DNA of 5,970 bases, taken from assembly GCA_020696915.1 (NCBI GenBank), contig JAJFMR010000202.1, forward strand, positions 1 to 5,970, in the 5' to 3' direction. The notes under the pieces were generated by a model. It ran no database searches. It had not been told where the DNA came from and saw nothing but the letters and a program-made list of their open reading frames with translations. Each line of letters opens with the position of its first letter. The first letter of the stretch is position 1. Origin of the DNA: Rhizobiaceae bacterium (GTDB lineage Bacteria > Pseudomonadota > Alphaproteobacteria > Rhizobiales > Rhizobiaceae). The position numbers and the translations under genes are program-made. This document shows, piece after piece, positions 5,528-5,970 of this stretch.

Positions 5528-5970
5528 ATGCTCTACAGTCACATCGTCGAAAAAGAGATCCGAAAGACCTTCGACCACGTCAACAGCCATCGCTGGGATG
5601 AGGCGGTGAAAGCCGTCGCGCCGAACGTCCATCACCGCGTTTCCGGCGTCCACGCACTTGGTGGCGAGCGCCACGACAAAGAGGCCGTGCGCCGCTGGTT
5701 CGAGCGCCTCGGCCGCGTCCTGCCCACTCTCCACATCACGGTCAACAACATCCGGGTGACGGGTTGGCCGTGGAATACTACCGTGTTTGCGCAGTGGGAC
5801 GGCACCGCAACGCTGCTTGACGGCGACGCGCCGTACGTCAACCGTGGCCTACACGTGTTCACTCTGCGGTGGGGCAGAGTCCATGCACTCGAGGAATTTC
5901 AGGATTCACAAGCGGCAGCCAATGCTCTTGCCGTCCAAGCGGCAAGTGGCCTCGACGAGGCCGTCGCCGA
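5528..5970 (+). CDS. SnoaL/NTF2-like protein (partial, runs off right edge)
   Basis: A frame from ATG 5528 stays open to the window end (147 complete codons). GGAGGA at 5517-5522 lies five bases upstream. The sequence has the features of the NTF2/SnoaL cone fold. It has an N-terminal helix (HIVEKEIRKTFDHVNSHRWD, then EAVKAVAPNVHHRV), a central GGERHDKEAVRRWFERLGRV helix, and strands ITVNNIRVTGWPWNTTVFAQ, DGTATLLDG, and GLHVFTLRWGRV. It ends with VHALEEFQDSQAAANALA, the usual closing strand and helix. Members include polyketide cyclases, isomerases and many small stress-linked proteins of unknown function. Which one this is cannot be told. The gene starts about 20 bases beyond the point where the pump reading frame loses homology, so it belongs to a different segment joined to the efflux locus. 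Confidence 0.8.
   Translation, partial: MLYSHIVEKEIRKTFDHVNSHRWDEAVKAVAPNVHHRVSGVHALGGERHDKEAVRRWFERLGRVLPTLHITVNNIRVTGWPWNTTVFAQWDGTATLLDGDAPYVNRGLHVFTLRWGRVHALEEFQDSQAAANALAVQAASGLDEAVA

Overview
The window is GC-rich and its gene content suggests an alphaproteobacterium, probably Hyphomicrobiales or a sphingomonad-like group. The evidence is codon bias, a TetR/RND-adaptor module of a common proteobacterial type, and remnants resembling genes found on alphaproteobacterial islands. No rRNA, tRNA or CRISPR array was seen, so the taxonomy is an inference. The layout is a mosaic of intact genes separated by decayed ones.

Bases 1-980: the C-terminal tail of a gene entering from the left (perhaps a TPR/adenylate-cyclase type protein) ends at 154. 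On the minus strand, 428-978 holds a gene graveyard. It contains a frameshifted and internally deleted remnant of a protein with the PD-(D/E)XK-like signature VEFKRP, followed by a short stretch resembling the start of a tyrosine-recombinase gene. Bases 1001-1693 (minus) hold an intact VOC/glyoxalase-fold protein.

Bases 1751-2952 are the most notable region: the plus strand carries the wreck of a class I lanthipeptide-like RiPP locus. A short frame ends in the Cys/Thr-rich core-like sequence TGTCECPTAVCTTSAC and is preceded by a leader-like PFELR, with two stop codons between them. It is followed by an apparent LanC-like N-terminus, which runs directly into the C-terminal (SpaB_C, elimination) domain of a lantibiotic dehydratase. 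That domain is recognisable only by switching frame several times. No intact biosynthetic enzyme remains in the window. Bases 2953-3254 hold nothing recognisable.

Bases 3255-5507 look like a regulated efflux locus. A TetR-family repressor (minus) diverges from a small exported protein of unknown function (plus), followed by an RND-type periplasmic adaptor. The 80-base divergent region contains two promoters with 17-base spacers that overlap each other. Their -35 elements lie inside inverted copies of TAGATTGC(A/G)TTC, and a third partial copy sits upstream of the adaptor gene. The adaptor's stop codon overlaps an ATG that opens MIKLNLSA, typical of the start of the partner RND pump. After these eight codons homology is lost and an SnoaL/NTF2-like gene starts at 5528 and runs off the right edge. 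The pump gene therefore appears to have been cut off at its first codons.
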